Source: Deinococcus budaensis
GTDB taxonomy: Bacteria > Deinococcota > Deinococci > Deinococcales > Deinococcaceae
Reading direction: 5' to 3'
Assembly (NCBI RefSeq): GCF_014201885.1
Contig: NZ_JACHFN010000012.1
Span: forward strand, 55,379 to 119,378
DNA: 64,000 nt
The notes under the pieces were generated by a model. The model saw nothing but the letters and a program-made list of their open reading frames with translations, did no database searches and was not told the DNA's origin. Shown here in pieces: positions 37,740 through 47,805 of this stretch (positions are counted from its first letter, which is position 1; each line of letters begins with the position of its first letter). The position numbers and the translations under genes were made by a program.

Positions 37740-38258
37740 ATGAATGCCCGCACCCTGGCTCCCCTGATGTTCGGGTACCTGTCCGTCCAGCGTCTGCTTG
37801 AACTGCGCCTGGCCCGCGCCAACGAGCGCTGGGCACGTGAGCAGGGGGCCACCGAGCACGGCCAGGAGCATTACCCCCTCTTTTTCCTGCTGCACCCCGG
37901 CTGGATGCTGGGCCTCCTGCTCGAAGGCCGCCGCTCCGGCGCCCCGGTAAACTGGCCCGCCCTGGCGCTGTTCGTGCTGGCCCAGCCGCTGCGCTACTGG
38001 GTGATCCGCACCCTGGGCCGCTACTGGAACACCAAGATCTTGATCGTGCCGGGGGGCAAGCGGGTCACGGGCGGCCCCTTTCGCTACCTGCGCCACCCCA
38101 ACTACGCGGTGGTCGCCCTGGAACTGGCGGCGGCGCCGCTCGCGGTGGGGGCCTGGCGCACCGCCCTGGCCGCCAGCGTGCTCAACGCGGCGCTAATCTT
38201 GCTGATCCGCTTGCCCGCCGAGGAACGCGCCCTGCGGGAGTACCGCCGGCAGGCCTGA
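37740..38258 (+). CDS. Isoprenylcysteine carboxyl methyltransferase-like membrane protein
   Basis: A 172-aa integral membrane methyltransferase-like protein (ICMT/PEMT fold). The C-terminal cofactor region is recognisable in GRYWNTKILIVPGGKRVTGGPFRYLRHPNYAVV, followed by LPAEERALREYR, where the Glu-Glu and Tyr motif is conserved. Bacterial members methylate unknown lipids or small isoprenoid acids; none here is known. Four to five hydrophobic helices are evident. ATG 37740 lies 6 nt after TAGACT (37728-37733). A 6-bp GAGCAC/GTGCTC hairpin begins at its stop codon (38257-38274). Confidence 0.85.
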   Translation: MNARTLAPLMFGYLSVQRLLELRLARANERWAREQGATEHGQEHYPLFFLLHPGWMLGLLLEGRRSGAPVNWPALALFVLAQPLRYWVIRTLGRYWNTKILIVPGGKRVTGGPFRYLRHPNYAVVALELAAAPLAVGAWRTALAASVLNAALILLIRLPAEERALREYRRQA

Positions 38259-38344
38259 GCACCCCAGCGTGCTCGGCTCCCCATGGCGCTGGAGAGGGGC
38301 TGGGCAGGTGCGGGGGGACGGGACGTGGGCGGGCGCGGCGGTGT

Positions 38345-38872
38345 TCAGGACACCTTGGGCCAGCGCCCCGGCGTGCGGCGCTCGAAGGCCAGGCCCGCCG
38401 GGGTATCGGCCAGCCGGACGGCGGCCTGCACCCGCAGGGCCTGAAGCTCCAGCCGGGTGCGGCCCCGCGCTCCGCTGCGCTCGATGGCGGCGATCACGCC
38501 CCACACCCGCAGCCCCCGGCGCTCGGCCCGCCACAGCTCGGTCAGCTCGTCCACCCCGTCGCCCAGGTGATCGGTCACCAGCACGGCGACCGGCCCGGCG
38601 GGAGCGCGGAGGCCACCGGGCGTGAGGGCAGCGTCCGTGAGACCACCACCTGCGGCCAGGTCAAGCAGCGGGATGCCGCGCACCCGGGCCAGCGCCCGCG
38701 CCAGCCGGGCCGACCCCGGCGGGGCCAGCACCGCGTCGAGTTCCGGGAGCCGGACGGCGAACAGCTCGGCCAGCGCCTCCCAGTCGCGTTCGGGCAGGGC
38801 CGCCAGCCGCTCGCGCAGCCGCGTCTCGGAGGGAAGCGTGGCCGCGACCGACTCCCGGAAGGCGAGGTTCAT
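38345..38872 (-). CDS. Phosphoribosyltransferase-like protein (degenerate), uncharacterised
   Basis: A 175-aa soluble protein. The stretch VAVLVTDHLGDGVDELTELWRAERRGLRVWGVIAAIER has the shape of the PRPP loop of type I phosphoribosyltransferases (hydrophobic strand, acidic pair, helix, then strand). The usual DDxxxTGGT is replaced by TDHLGDGV, so catalysis is doubtful. The N-terminal helix ETRLRERLAALPERDWEALAELFA also resembles adenine/orotate PRT leaders. ATG 38872 follows TAGGCT by 5 nt. It converges on the ICMT-like gene. Assignment is tentative. Confidence 0.55.
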   Translation of the reverse strand: MNLAFRESVAATLPSETRLRERLAALPERDWEALAELFAVRLPELDAVLAPPGSARLARALARVRGIPLLDLAAGGGLTDAALTPGGLRAPAGPVAVLVTDHLGDGVDELTELWRAERRGLRVWGVIAAIERSGARGRTRLELQALRVQAAVRLADTPAGLAFERRTPGRWPKVS

Positions 38873-39021
38873 GCCCCAGCCTACCGTGTGAGAAACTTCC
38901 TGGCACCCCCCCTGCCCGGCTCTCCCCGGAGCATGAAGTGAGCCTGAGCGTCCGCGCGCAGTCCTGGCCTGCCGGACGCGCCCCGCGCGCAGGCAGGCCG
39001 CCGGGGCGTAGGGTGGCCTCC

Positions 39022-40191
39022 ATGCAGGCCGCCCACGCCCAGACCGCCGCCCGCCACGCCAGCGCCGTCGCGGTGGCGGTCACGGCGGGCCACTTCATCA
39101 ACGACGCCTACGGAGCGATGCTCACGCCGCTGACCCCGGCCCTGCAAGCCAAGTTTGGCGTCTCCATCGCCGCCGTGACCCTGCTGTCCAGCGTCTACAG
39201 CCTGACCTCCAGTGTGCTGCAACCGTTGCTGGGCATCGTCGGAGAGCGCTTCGACCGCCGCTACGCCGCCGCGCTGGGACCGCTGATGACCGGCCTGGGC
39301 CTGACGCTGATGGGCTTCGTGCCGTGGTTCGGGGCGCTGGTGCTGCTGGTGGCGGTGGCGGGTTTCGGCAGCGGCTTTTTTCACCCGGCAGGCGCCGCCT
39401 ACGTCGCGCTGAACAGCCCGCCGGAGAAGCGCGGGCTGTGGGCCAGCCTCTTCAGCGCGGGCGGGACCGGGGGCATGGCGCTGGGGCCAGTGTTCGCGGG
39501 CGTGGGCCTGACACACCTGCCCTGGTTCGCCCTGATCGGGGCCGTGATCGCGGCGATCACCTTTGCGGTCACGCCGCCGGGCAAATCGGAGGGCCGCCGG
39601 GTCAGCCTCGCCGAGTACGCGGGCATCTTCCGGGGGCCGCTGGTGGGCCTGTGGGCGATGGCGGTGCTGCGGTCCCTGGCCAGCATGGGGTACAACGCGA
39701 TGCTGCCCTTTATCCTGATCGCCCGGGGCTTCGGGCCGCGCGAGATCGGCATCACGCTGGCCGTCTACGCCCTCGCCAGCGCCCTGGGCGGCATCGTGGG
39801 CGGGCGGGCCAGCGACCGCTACGGGCGGGTGCCTGTGCTGCGGGCGGCAATTTTGACGACCATCCCGTTTTTCGCCCTGCTGATCCTCTCCAGTCCGGCA
39901 AACTGGTGGTTTTACCCGCTCACCTTCCTGGTGGGCGCGGCCGTGAATGCCAGCGTGCCGGTCGGGGTGGTCGCCGCGCAGGAGTACGCGCCGGGGCATG
40001 TGGCGGTGGCGAGCAGCATCATGATGGGCTTTTCCTGGGGCTTTGCGGGCCTGCTGATCTTTCTGGTGGGCAAGCTGGCCGACTTGACCAGTCCGACGAC
40101 GGCGGCGCTGGTGAGCCTGACGCTGCTGCTGCCGAGTGCCTGGATCGCGTACCGGCTGCCGGAGCCGGGGCGGGGGGCGTTTGAGAACTGA
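39022..40191 (+). CDS. MFS transporter, fosmidomycin-resistance (Fsr)-like
   Basis: A 389-aa twelve-helix major facilitator. The first loop GHFINDAYGAMLTPLTPALQ, GIVGERFDRRYAA between helices 2 and 3, HPAGAAYVALNS with the Fsr-typical FHPAGAA, and GGRASDRYGRVPVLR in the second half fit the fosmidomycin-resistance subgroup, which exports small drugs or metabolites. ATG 39022 lies 7 nt after TAGGGT (39009-39014); upstream codons in the same frame would precede the promoter. The substrate in this organism is unknown. Confidence 0.88.
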   Translation: MQAAHAQTAARHASAVAVAVTAGHFINDAYGAMLTPLTPALQAKFGVSIAAVTLLSSVYSLTSSVLQPLLGIVGERFDRRYAAALGPLMTGLGLTLMGFVPWFGALVLLVAVAGFGSGFFHPAGAAYVALNSPPEKRGLWASLFSAGGTGGMALGPVFAGVGLTHLPWFALIGAVIAAITFAVTPPGKSEGRRVSLAEYAGIFRGPLVGLWAMAVLRSLASMGYNAMLPFILIARGFGPREIGITLAVYALASALGGIVGGRASDRYGRVPVLRAAILTTIPFFALLILSSPANWWFYPLTFLVGAAVNASVPVGVVAAQEYAPGHVAVASSIMMGFSWGFAGLLIFLVGKLADLTSPTTAALVSLTLLLPSAWIAYRLPEPGRGAFEN

Positions 40192-40605
40192 GGTCTAAAT
40201 TGAATGGGGAAGAGGTGGGCAAGCTGTCTTGATTCGGTTTGCCCCCACCCCTAGCCCCTCCCCCCAGAGGGGGCAGGGGAGCAGCGCTGCGCTCGGCAAA
40301 GGTCGTCCCTCCATGTTCTAGCTTCGCTTGTTCCGCCGCCCCCGTTTCCCCCTCCACGCCATCCTCTGCTGCGCAGCTTTGCAAGTCCCGCCCCATTGGA
40401 AGGCCTCGGCGCTGACGCGCCGAACAGCTCGTCTGCCTGGAAAGCAGACATGCAAGTCGGGGACGTTGGGATCGGCTGACGTAGGGAAAAGACGGCCTTA
40501 GCAAAAGCGGGCCAGTGTCTACCCCTCCCCCCTTGCGGGGGAGGCTGGGACTCGTAGAGCTGCGCAGCAGAGGGGGGTGGCAGGCAACGCCTGCCCTCCT
40601 CCCCC
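40192..40605. repeat. 414-bp non-coding region packed with intergenic repeats (copy 3)
   Basis: No gene is supported here. Module A (GTCTTGATTCGGTTTG..., from 40226) matches 12331. A hairpin CTCCCCC/GGGGGAG lies around 40514-40543. Module B (40561-40580) matches 12363 exactly, and module C (40578-40593) matches 21534. Within the region, CTCTGCTGCGCAG at 40364-40376 is exactly inverted at 40560-40572, and about 25 of 30 bases remain complementary beyond it, so two copies of a unit face each other. It separates the MFS gene from the convergent ABC permease. Confidence 0.75.
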
Positions 40606-42129
40606 TCACCGCGCGTCCGTCCCCCGCCCTCCATACGCCACCGCCAGCGCCACCCCCGCCGCCAGCAGCGGCGCGAGGCTCCAGGCCTGCCCACGGGCGA
40701 GCGCGTAGGCGCCCAGGCTCAGGCCGCCCTGAAACAGCAGGGTCAGCAGGGTCTGGCCCAGCGTGTTGCCCGGCCGGGTCTTGAAGGCGTCGGCGCGGCG
40801 CACCGGGAGGGGCCGCCACAGCACCAGCAGGGCGCTGCCCGCGACCCCCAGCGCCACCAGACCGAGGAGGGCGAGGGCCAGGCCGGGAGCCAGCAGGTCG
40901 CGCGCGGCGAAGACCCCGACGCCGAGCACGCCCAGGGTCAGGGGCGGCAGCGCGGCCGCCAGCCACTTGTCGCGCCGCAGGGCCGCCGGGCTGCGCGGGG
41001 CGGTGACGAGGAGATCCGGGGCGTCCTCCGCGTTGAGGGTGAGGTGCGCGAGCGCCGATGCGAGGCTGGCGCCCAGCAGCACGATCCCCGCGCTCGCCGC
41101 GCCCCCCACCGACCCGCGCCACGCCGAGGCCAGCAGCGGCAGCAGGTACACCAGTTGCAGCAGCGTGCGCGAGAGCAGCTCGGGGTCGCGGCCCACCATG
41201 CGCCATTCCTTGAGGAGGGTCGCCTGGCGTGCCGGGCGAAAGCGCAGCGGTCCCGCCGCCGCCTGCGCCGCGCGCCGCTGGCCGCCGCCGCCCTCGGCAC
41301 TGGCGGCCACCCCGCGCAGGAACAGCCGGGTCAGGGCGGGCAGGCCCAGCGCGAACACCAGCGCCGGTCCCAGGGTCACGGCCAGCAGCGGCCCCGGCTC
41401 GCTCCACACGGCGCGGGCAGGCCACCACAGGGGAGAAGCCCGCTCCGGCCAGCCGCCGCGCCCCGGCGCGAAGCCTTCCAGCGTCCGCAGCAGAACGTCG
41501 CTGCCCCCTCCCCGGCCCAGGATGTTGGGCAGCTGAAAGGTCAGAAAGAGGCTCGCCCCCAGCAGCGCCCCCACCACCGACGCCGTGACCCGTGCCCGGC
41601 GCACCCCCAGCGCCCGCACCAGCCCCAGGGTCAGCCACAGCCCCAGCGCCGCCGCGAGCAGGGCCGCTCCCAGCCACCAGCCCAGCAGCCCCAGGCCGCG
41701 CCACGCCCCCAGCACCGCCAGCAAAAAGGTGACCGGGACGATCAGCAGCGCCGACCCCAGCGCTCCCGACAAGGCCACCCCCAGCGCCCGCGAGGCCAGC
41801 ACCGTGCGCGGCGCGACGGGCGAGTGCAGCAGCAGGTCGAGGTCGCCCCGGGTATAGAGCGCCTCCAGCGCCGCCGTCACGCTCGCGGAGAGCGTCAGCG
41901 TGAAGACGAAGGCCAGTCCCAGCGTCAGCGGTCCCAGGGCCGCGTCGGGAAGGGGACCTCCCAGCGGCAGTCCCGACAGCAGGCTCCGCAACAGGAAAAA
42001 GCCTCCCACCCCCAGCAGCGCGGCGAAGATCAGCCCCGCAATCAGCCCGCGCCGGGTCGCCAGGCCCAGCCCCTGCCACGCCCAGCGCGTCTGCCAGCGC
42101 AGCAGCCAGGGCAGCGAGCCGGGCCTCAC
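40606..42129 (-). CDS. ABC exporter permease (ABC-2-like, multi-helix)
   Basis: A 507-aa membrane protein with about twelve hydrophobic segments (for example GLIAGLIFAALLGVGGFFLL, LGLAFVFTLTLSASVTAALEAL, LLIVPVTFLLAVLGAW). Helices bracket a polar middle of about 80 residues. LYTRGDLDLLLHSPVAPRTVLASR resembles ABC-2 permeases that export antibiotics or move lipids. Its GTG start at 42129 overlaps the ATPase stop by GTGA, so it is coupled to it. The pair forms an exporter of unknown substrate. Confidence 0.83.
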   Translation of the reverse strand: MRPGSLPWLLRWQTRWAWQGLGLATRRGLIAGLIFAALLGVGGFFLLRSLLSGLPLGGPLPDAALGPLTLGLAFVFTLTLSASVTAALEALYTRGDLDLLLHSPVAPRTVLASRALGVALSGALGSALLIVPVTFLLAVLGAWRGLGLLGWWLGAALLAAALGLWLTLGLVRALGVRRARVTASVVGALLGASLFLTFQLPNILGRGGGSDVLLRTLEGFAPGRGGWPERASPLWWPARAVWSEPGPLLAVTLGPALVFALGLPALTRLFLRGVAASAEGGGGQRRAAQAAAGPLRFRPARQATLLKEWRMVGRDPELLSRTLLQLVYLLPLLASAWRGSVGGAASAGIVLLGASLASALAHLTLNAEDAPDLLVTAPRSPAALRRDKWLAAALPPLTLGVLGVGVFAARDLLAPGLALALLGLVALGVAGSALLVLWRPLPVRRADAFKTRPGNTLGQTLLTLLFQGGLSLGAYALARGQAWSLAPLLAAGVALAVAYGGRGTDAR

Positions 42130-42899
42130 GCGGGGGTCCCGGCCGCTTCCCCGGCGGTCACGCGCAGCCCGGTCAGGCTCAGGAAGGCGTCTTCCAGCGT
42201 GCCCGTCCCCGTGCGGGCCAGCAGCTCAATCGGCGTGCCCTCCGCGACCAGCGTCCCGGCGGCGATGATGCCCAGGCGGTCGGCCAGCCGCTCGGCCACC
42301 TCCAGGATGTGGGTGGTCAGCACCACCGCGCCGCCCCCGTCCACAAAGGCCCGCAGCGCGTCTTTGACCTGCCGCGAGGCCGCCGCGTCCAGCCCGGTCA
42401 GCGGCTCGTCCAGCAGCAGCAGGCGCGGGCGGTGGATCAGCGCGCCCGCGAGCGCGAGTTTCTGTTTCATCCCGCGTGAAAAGCCCTCGGTGCGCTCGCG
42501 GCGGTGCGCCCACAGGTCCAGCCAGCGCAGCAGCCGCTCGGCTTCCGGCGCGGCCTCGCGGGCGTCCAGCTCCCACAGTCCGGCCACGAATTCCAGGTAC
42601 TCGGGCGGGGTCAGCTTGCCGTACAGCAGCGGGTCGTCGGGCAGGTAGGCGAGCAGCCGCTTGGCCGCGCGGGCGTCCCCGGTCACGTCGTGGCCGTAGA
42701 TGCGCGCCGCGCCCGCGTCCGGGCGGGTCAGGCCCGCGATCATGCGGATGGTGGTCGTCTTGCCCGCCCCGTTGGGACCCAGCAGCGCGTACAGCTCCCC
42801 CGGCGCCACCGCCAGGCTCACGCCCGCCACGGCGGCCCGGCCCCCGAAACTCTTGTGCAGGTCGAGCAGGTCCAGGGCCGGGGGAGAAGCGAGGCTCAT
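42126..42899 (-). CDS. ABC exporter ATP-binding protein
   Basis: A 257-aa nucleotide-binding subunit of the ABC-2 exporter type. Walker [12 protein letters not shown]-loop LAYLPDDPLLYGKLT, signature FSRGMKQKLALAGAL, Walker B LLLLDEPLTGLD and switch LTTHILE are in order. The C-terminal GTLEDAFLSLTG is the usual end of drug- and lipid-exporter ATPases. ATG 42899 is preferred to one three codons upstream, since CATAGT lies 7 nt before it. It follows hisD by 52 bp on the same strand and is coupled to the permease. Confidence 0.93.
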   Translation of the reverse strand: MSLASPPALDLLDLHKSFGGRAAVAGVSLAVAPGELYALLGPNGAGKTTTIRMIAGLTRPDAGAARIYGHDVTGDARAAKRLLAYLPDDPLLYGKLTPPEYLEFVAGLWELDAREAAPEAERLLRWLDLWAHRRERTEGFSRGMKQKLALAGALIHRPRLLLLDEPLTGLDAAASRQVKDALRAFVDGGGAVVLTTHILEVAERLADRLGIIAAGTLVAEGTPIELLARTGTGTLEDAFLSLTGLRVTAGEAAGTPA

Positions 42900-42951
42900 A
42901 CCCGGCACTATGCGCCGGGGCGGGGAAAGGTTGCGGCGTGAAGCGTCCGGG

Positions 42952-44346
42952 TCACGCCTCCGGGGTCGTCTCCGTCTCCCCGGACGCGCCCGCCAGCGCC
43001 TCCAGGGTGGCTTCGGGGTGGGCGGGCGCGGGCGGCGGCGTCAGGCGGCTCTCGATGGCGCGGGCGTGGGCTTCCAGGCCCTCGGCGCGGGCGAGCCGCG
43101 CGGCGGCGGGGCCGATGCGGCGCAGGGTGCCCTCGTTGAGGCCCACCACCGAGATGATGTTCTGAAAGTCGCGCACGTTGACCGGACTCATGAAACGGGC
43201 GGTGCCGCCGGTCGGCATCACGTGGCTGGGTCCGGCCACGTAGTCGCCCAGCGCCTCCATGCTCGCCTCGCCCACGAAGACGCCGCCCGCGCGCTGCACC
43301 TGCCCCAGCAGCCTTTCGGGGTCGCGGGTGAGCAAGCAGAGGTGCTCGGGCGCGTACAGATTGGACAGCGCCAGCGCCTCCGCGAGGTCGGCAGCCAACA
43401 CCACCTTCAGCCGGGCCAGCACGCTGTCGCGCGCCCACGAGCGGTTGGGTTCGGGCAGGGCCTCCAGCTGCCCGTCAAGCTGGTTTTGCACTTCAATCAA
43501 CAGCTCGCGGCTGGTGGACACCAGCACGGGTTCGGCGCCCAGGTGCTCGGCCTGCGCGAGCAGATCGGCGGCCACGAAGCGGGGGTCGGCGCTGTCGTCG
43601 GCCACGACCAGCGTCTCGGTCGGGCCGGGCAGGCTCTCGATGCCGGTCTGCCCGAAGACCATCCGCTTGGCGATCACCACGAACAGGTTGCCGGGTCCGG
43701 CGATCTTGTCCACGCCGGGCACGCTGGCCGTGCCGTAGGCCAGCGCCGCGACCGCCTGCGCGCCGCCCACCCGGAAAATCCGCGTAAGCCCCAGCTCGCG
43801 GGCGGCGACCAGAATCGCCGGATGCACCGTGCCGTCCCGCCCCGGCGGCGTGGCGACCACGATTTCCGGTACCCCGGCCACCTGCGCCGGGACCGCCGTG
43901 TGAATCAGGGTGGAGATCAGCGGCGCCAGCCCGCCCGGGACGTACACCCCCACCCGCGAGAGCGGGCGCACCAGCTGCCCCAGCGTGCCCTCCGGCCCCT
44001 CCTGCATGAAGCCGTGCGCGGGCTGCTGCCCGTAAAAGGCCCGCACCCGCTCGGCGGCCAGCCGGATCGCTGCGTGCAGCTCCGGGTCCACCGCCGCCGC
44101 CTCGATCTCCTCCAGGGGCACCTCCAGCGCCTCCGGGCGGTGGCCGTCGAGCTGCTCGGTCCAGTCGCGCAGGGCCTCGTCGCCGCGCGCCCGGACATCG
44201 GCCAGGATGCGCGCGACGACCTCCTCGGGGGTCAGCCGCTCGCCGAAGGTCGCCTCGATGCGGGCCAGCACGCTCTCGGGCACGGGAATCTCGGAAAAAG
44301 AACGGGTCAGGGCCGCGCGGGCGGCGTCGCCTTGCAGAACTTGCAT
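42952..44346 (-). CDS. hisD: Histidinol dehydrogenase
   Basis: Zinc enzyme that oxidises L-histidinol to histidine in two NAD-dependent steps. The 464-aa protein has [28 protein letters not shown], the NAD-region [28 protein letters not shown], the catalytic Glu-His in [11 protein letters not shown] and the zinc site [16 protein letters not shown] 35-residue Pro/Ala/Glu tail is extra. ATG 44346 has CGGAG 7 nt upstream. No other his gene is adjacent, consistent with a dispersed histidine pathway. Confidence 0.96.
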   Translation of the reverse strand: MQVLQGDAARAALTRSFSEIPVPESVLARIEATFGERLTPEEVVARILADVRARGDEALRDWTEQLDGHRPEALEVPLEEIEAAAVDPELHAAIRLAAERVRAFYGQQPAHGFMQEGPEGTLGQLVRPLSRVGVYVPGGLAPLISTLIHTAVPAQVAGVPEIVVATPPGRDGTVHPAILVAARELGLTRIFRVGGAQAVAALAYGTASVPGVDKIAGPGNLFVVIAKRMVFGQTGIESLPGPTETLVVADDSADPRFVAADLLAQAEHLGAEPVLVSTSRELLIEVQNQLDGQLEALPEPNRSWARDSVLARLKVVLAADLAEALALSNLYAPEHLCLLTRDPERLLGQVQRAGGVFVGEASMEALGDYVAGPSHVMPTGGTARFMSPVNVRDFQNIISVVGLNEGTLRRIGPAAARLARAEGLEAHARAIESRLTPPPAPAHPEATLEALAGASGETETTPEA

Positions 44347-44484
44347 GGGGGTCTCCGGGGGGGTGGGCGGTCCGCCTTCAGCGATCAGCCGTCAGCCTGA
44401 ACCGCCGCTGTGAGTCGATTTGAAACGGAAAGGCGGCCGTGGCGGGGCTGGCCGGGGCCGGGGCGGCCGGAGGCGGAGAAAAGC

Positions 44485-45227
44485 CTAGCCCGCCCGCCGC
44501 CGTCGCCGCTCAGGCTGCGGCCTGCGCGTGGGCTGGAGGGTCGCCTCGACCGGGCCGAAGTCGGTGGGCTGAATCAGGCGCAGCAGCCTGTGGGGCGCGG
44601 CCTGCTCGACGTACACGTAGGCGCCGCCGGGCCGCAGGAAGTAGGCGTGGGCGGGCACGCCGCCCACCTCGCCGTCCGGCAGGCGCTGCACCCGCACGCG
44701 GCCCCCGGCGAGCTGGGCGCTGAGGAGCGGCGCTGCGGGCAGGGGCGCAGCGGGCAGCCCGGGGTCGGCCTCTGCCCCGCCGGCCAGGGTCCGCAGCCAC
44801 AGCAGCAGCGAGACGGGGTCGTGGTGGTCGGTGGTCAGCGGCGCGGCGGCCTCGTCGCGGCCCTGCCGCAGCGTGACCAGCCCCGCGCGGCGGTCGAAGG
44901 TCGTCTCGAAACTGGCCCGGCCCTGGCCGTCGCCCTCGCTGTACGAGAGGCTGGTCAGGCTGCGGGGATGCAGGCGGCTGGTCTGCACCCGCCGCAGCTC
45001 GGGCAGCACCCCGCCGAAATCCGTCTGCACCCGCGCGACCAGCGCGCCGCGCTCGGCGTGAACGGTCCACTCCTGCTGCCCCGCGTAGCGCCCGCCCAGC
45101 CCCAGCGTCAGGCTGAAGGCTTCCGGCTGAAGACGGAAGTCGGGCGCCGCATTGGAAGCCCCGGGGGCGCCGCCGGGGTCGGCCCCGCTCCGGGTGGCCC
45201 CGTCCCAGTCGGTCCCGTCGGGGACGG

Positions 45228-45231
<4 letters not shown>
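44485..45231 (-). CDS. Uncharacterised protein (weakly DUF3108-like)
   Basis: A 248-aa protein rich in beta segments ([58 protein letters not shown]). [17 protein letters not shown] resembles the short motif in DUF3108 envelope proteins, but no signal peptide is present, so the match is weak. The C-terminus is strongly basic ([13 protein letters not shown]). The ATG at 45231 overlaps the deoB stop (ATGA), so it is translated together with deoB. Function unknown. Confidence 0.65.
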
Positions 45232-46394
<1,163 letters not shown>

Positions 46395-46447
46395 GGGGTC
46401 AGTGTAAGGCGGGGCGGGGGAGGGGCGGCCCTGGCTAGACTGGGCGG

Positions 46448-46921
46448 ATGGTTCGTCTGGAGAGATATGACCCCAGGTACACCGCAGAGCTGCACGCTTT
46501 GAAGCTCCCAGACGAACAGCAGGAATTCACGGCGCTGCCCGGAGAGGTGCTGGTGAATGTGGCAGAGGACCGCCAGAGGATGCCGGTCGTGATCACAGAG
46601 GGGGGACAGCCTGTCGGCTTCTTTGTCCTGTCTGTCGGGCCTCACCGGGACAAATATCTGCCTGAGCCTGACCCGGCCGGAGTCGCGCTTGGGGCGTTGA
46701 GCGTCGATGAACGCACCCAAGGCCGGGGCATCGGCACCCGGGCGATGCAGGCGCTGCCCGCGTTCGTTCGGCGGGCTTTCCCGGATGCTCAACACGTCCT
46801 TCTCGTGGTCAATCAGCGCAATGAGCGCGCCCGGCGGGTTTACGAGCGCGCCGGATTCGCCACTGTTGCTGAACGCCAGGGAGGCAAAGGACCGCAGTGG
46901 GTAATGAGGCTGGCGCTCTGA
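46448..46921 (+). CDS. GNAT family N-acetyltransferase
   Basis: A 157-aa single-domain acetyltransferase. The acetyl-CoA site is [24 protein letters not shown], followed by [24 protein letters not shown], the typical final strand and helix. The substrate is unknown. ATG 46448 follows TAGACT (46436-46441) by 6 nt. Its codon use and GC content are a little lower than its neighbours (AGA and TAT codons occur early), which hints at later acquisition, though weakly. Confidence 0.85.
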   Translation: MVRLERYDPRYTAELHALKLPDEQQEFTALPGEVLVNVAEDRQRMPVVITEGGQPVGFFVLSVGPHRDKYLPEPDPAGVALGALSVDERTQGRGIGTRAMQALPAFVRRAFPDAQHVLLVVNQRNERARRVYERAGFATVAERQGGKGPQWVMRLAL

Positions 46922-47022
46922 GAATGGTCGAGAGACTGGGTTTGCCGCTCTGCTCTCTCCGCCCCGACCTTCGTCGGCTCCCTCACCCCGCCTCCCGGAA
47001 GGGCCGTGCTACGCTCGCAGAC

Positions 47023-47790
47023 GTGACCGCGCCCGTCTCCACCCCCGTCCTGCACGCTTCTGGGCGCCCCGAACTGACGGCGCTGGGCCTGGGCAAGAGC
47101 TATGGGCGCCGGGCGGTGGTGCGCGGGGTGGACTTCACGGTGCGGCCCGGCGAGATCGTAGCCCTCTTCGGGCCGAACGGGGCAGGCAAGACGACCACCT
47201 TCTACATGCTGGTGGGCTTTATCCGGCCCGGGGGCGGGCGCATTCTGCTGGGGAAGCGCGACGTGACCCGGCTGCCCATGCACGAGCGGGCGCGGCTGGG
47301 GCTGGGCTACCTGCCGCAGGAACCCAGCGCCTTTCGCAAACTCACCGCGCGGGACAACCTCCTCGCCATCCTTGAATATCAGGGGCTGCCCCGCGCCGAG
47401 CAGGAAGCCCGCGCCGACGCGCTGCTGGCCGAGTTCGGCCTGACGCATCTGAGCCACAGCTACGCCTACCAGCTCTCCGGCGGCGAGCGGCGGCGGCTGG
47501 AACTCGCCCGGGCGCTCACCACCGACCCCGACTACCTGCTGCTCGACGAGCCGTTTACCGGCGTGGACCCCAAGAGCATCCGCGAGATTCAGCGCCTGAT
47601 CCGCGAGCTGCGCGACCGCCGGGGCATCGGCGTCTTTATCACCGACCACAACGTGCGCGAGACCATCGCCCTGACCGACCGGGTGTACCTGATGTTCGAC
47701 GGGGAAGTGAAGTTCCAGGGTACCCCCGCCGAATTCGCCGCCGACGAAGACGCCCGCCGCCACTACCTCGGCGACGATTTCGAGCTGTAA
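47023..47790 (+). CDS. lptB: ABC transporter ATPase, LptB-like
   Basis: A 255-aa ATPase matching LptB of the lipopolysaccharide exporter: [20 protein letters not shown] (Walker A), [21 protein letters not shown], signature [17 protein letters not shown], Walker [14 protein letters not shown], switch [14 protein letters not shown] 47023 lies 7 nt after TACGCT (47010-47015). No LptFG or LptC gene is adjacent, and Deinococcus is not known to make classical LPS, so its partner and cargo (perhaps another envelope glycolipid) are unclear. A DUF3084 gene follows after 15 bp. Confidence 0.88.
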   Translation: MTAPVSTPVLHASGRPELTALGLGKSYGRRAVVRGVDFTVRPGEIVALFGPNGAGKTTTFYMLVGFIRPGGGRILLGKRDVTRLPMHERARLGLGYLPQEPSAFRKLTARDNLLAILEYQGLPRAEQEARADALLAEFGLTHLSHSYAYQLSGGERRRLELARALTTDPDYLLLDEPFTGVDPKSIREIQRLIRELRDRRGIGVFITDHNVRETIALTDRVYLMFDGEVKFQGTPAEFAADEDARRHYLGDDFEL

Positions 47791-47805
47791 GGGGGGCGGG
47801 GGCGC

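Noticed and set aside
40251..40694. Apparent open frames in the 40.2-40.6 kb region
   Set aside because: They arise from stop-poor GC-rich repeats and match intergenic sequence at 12.3 and 21.5 kb rather than any protein pattern.
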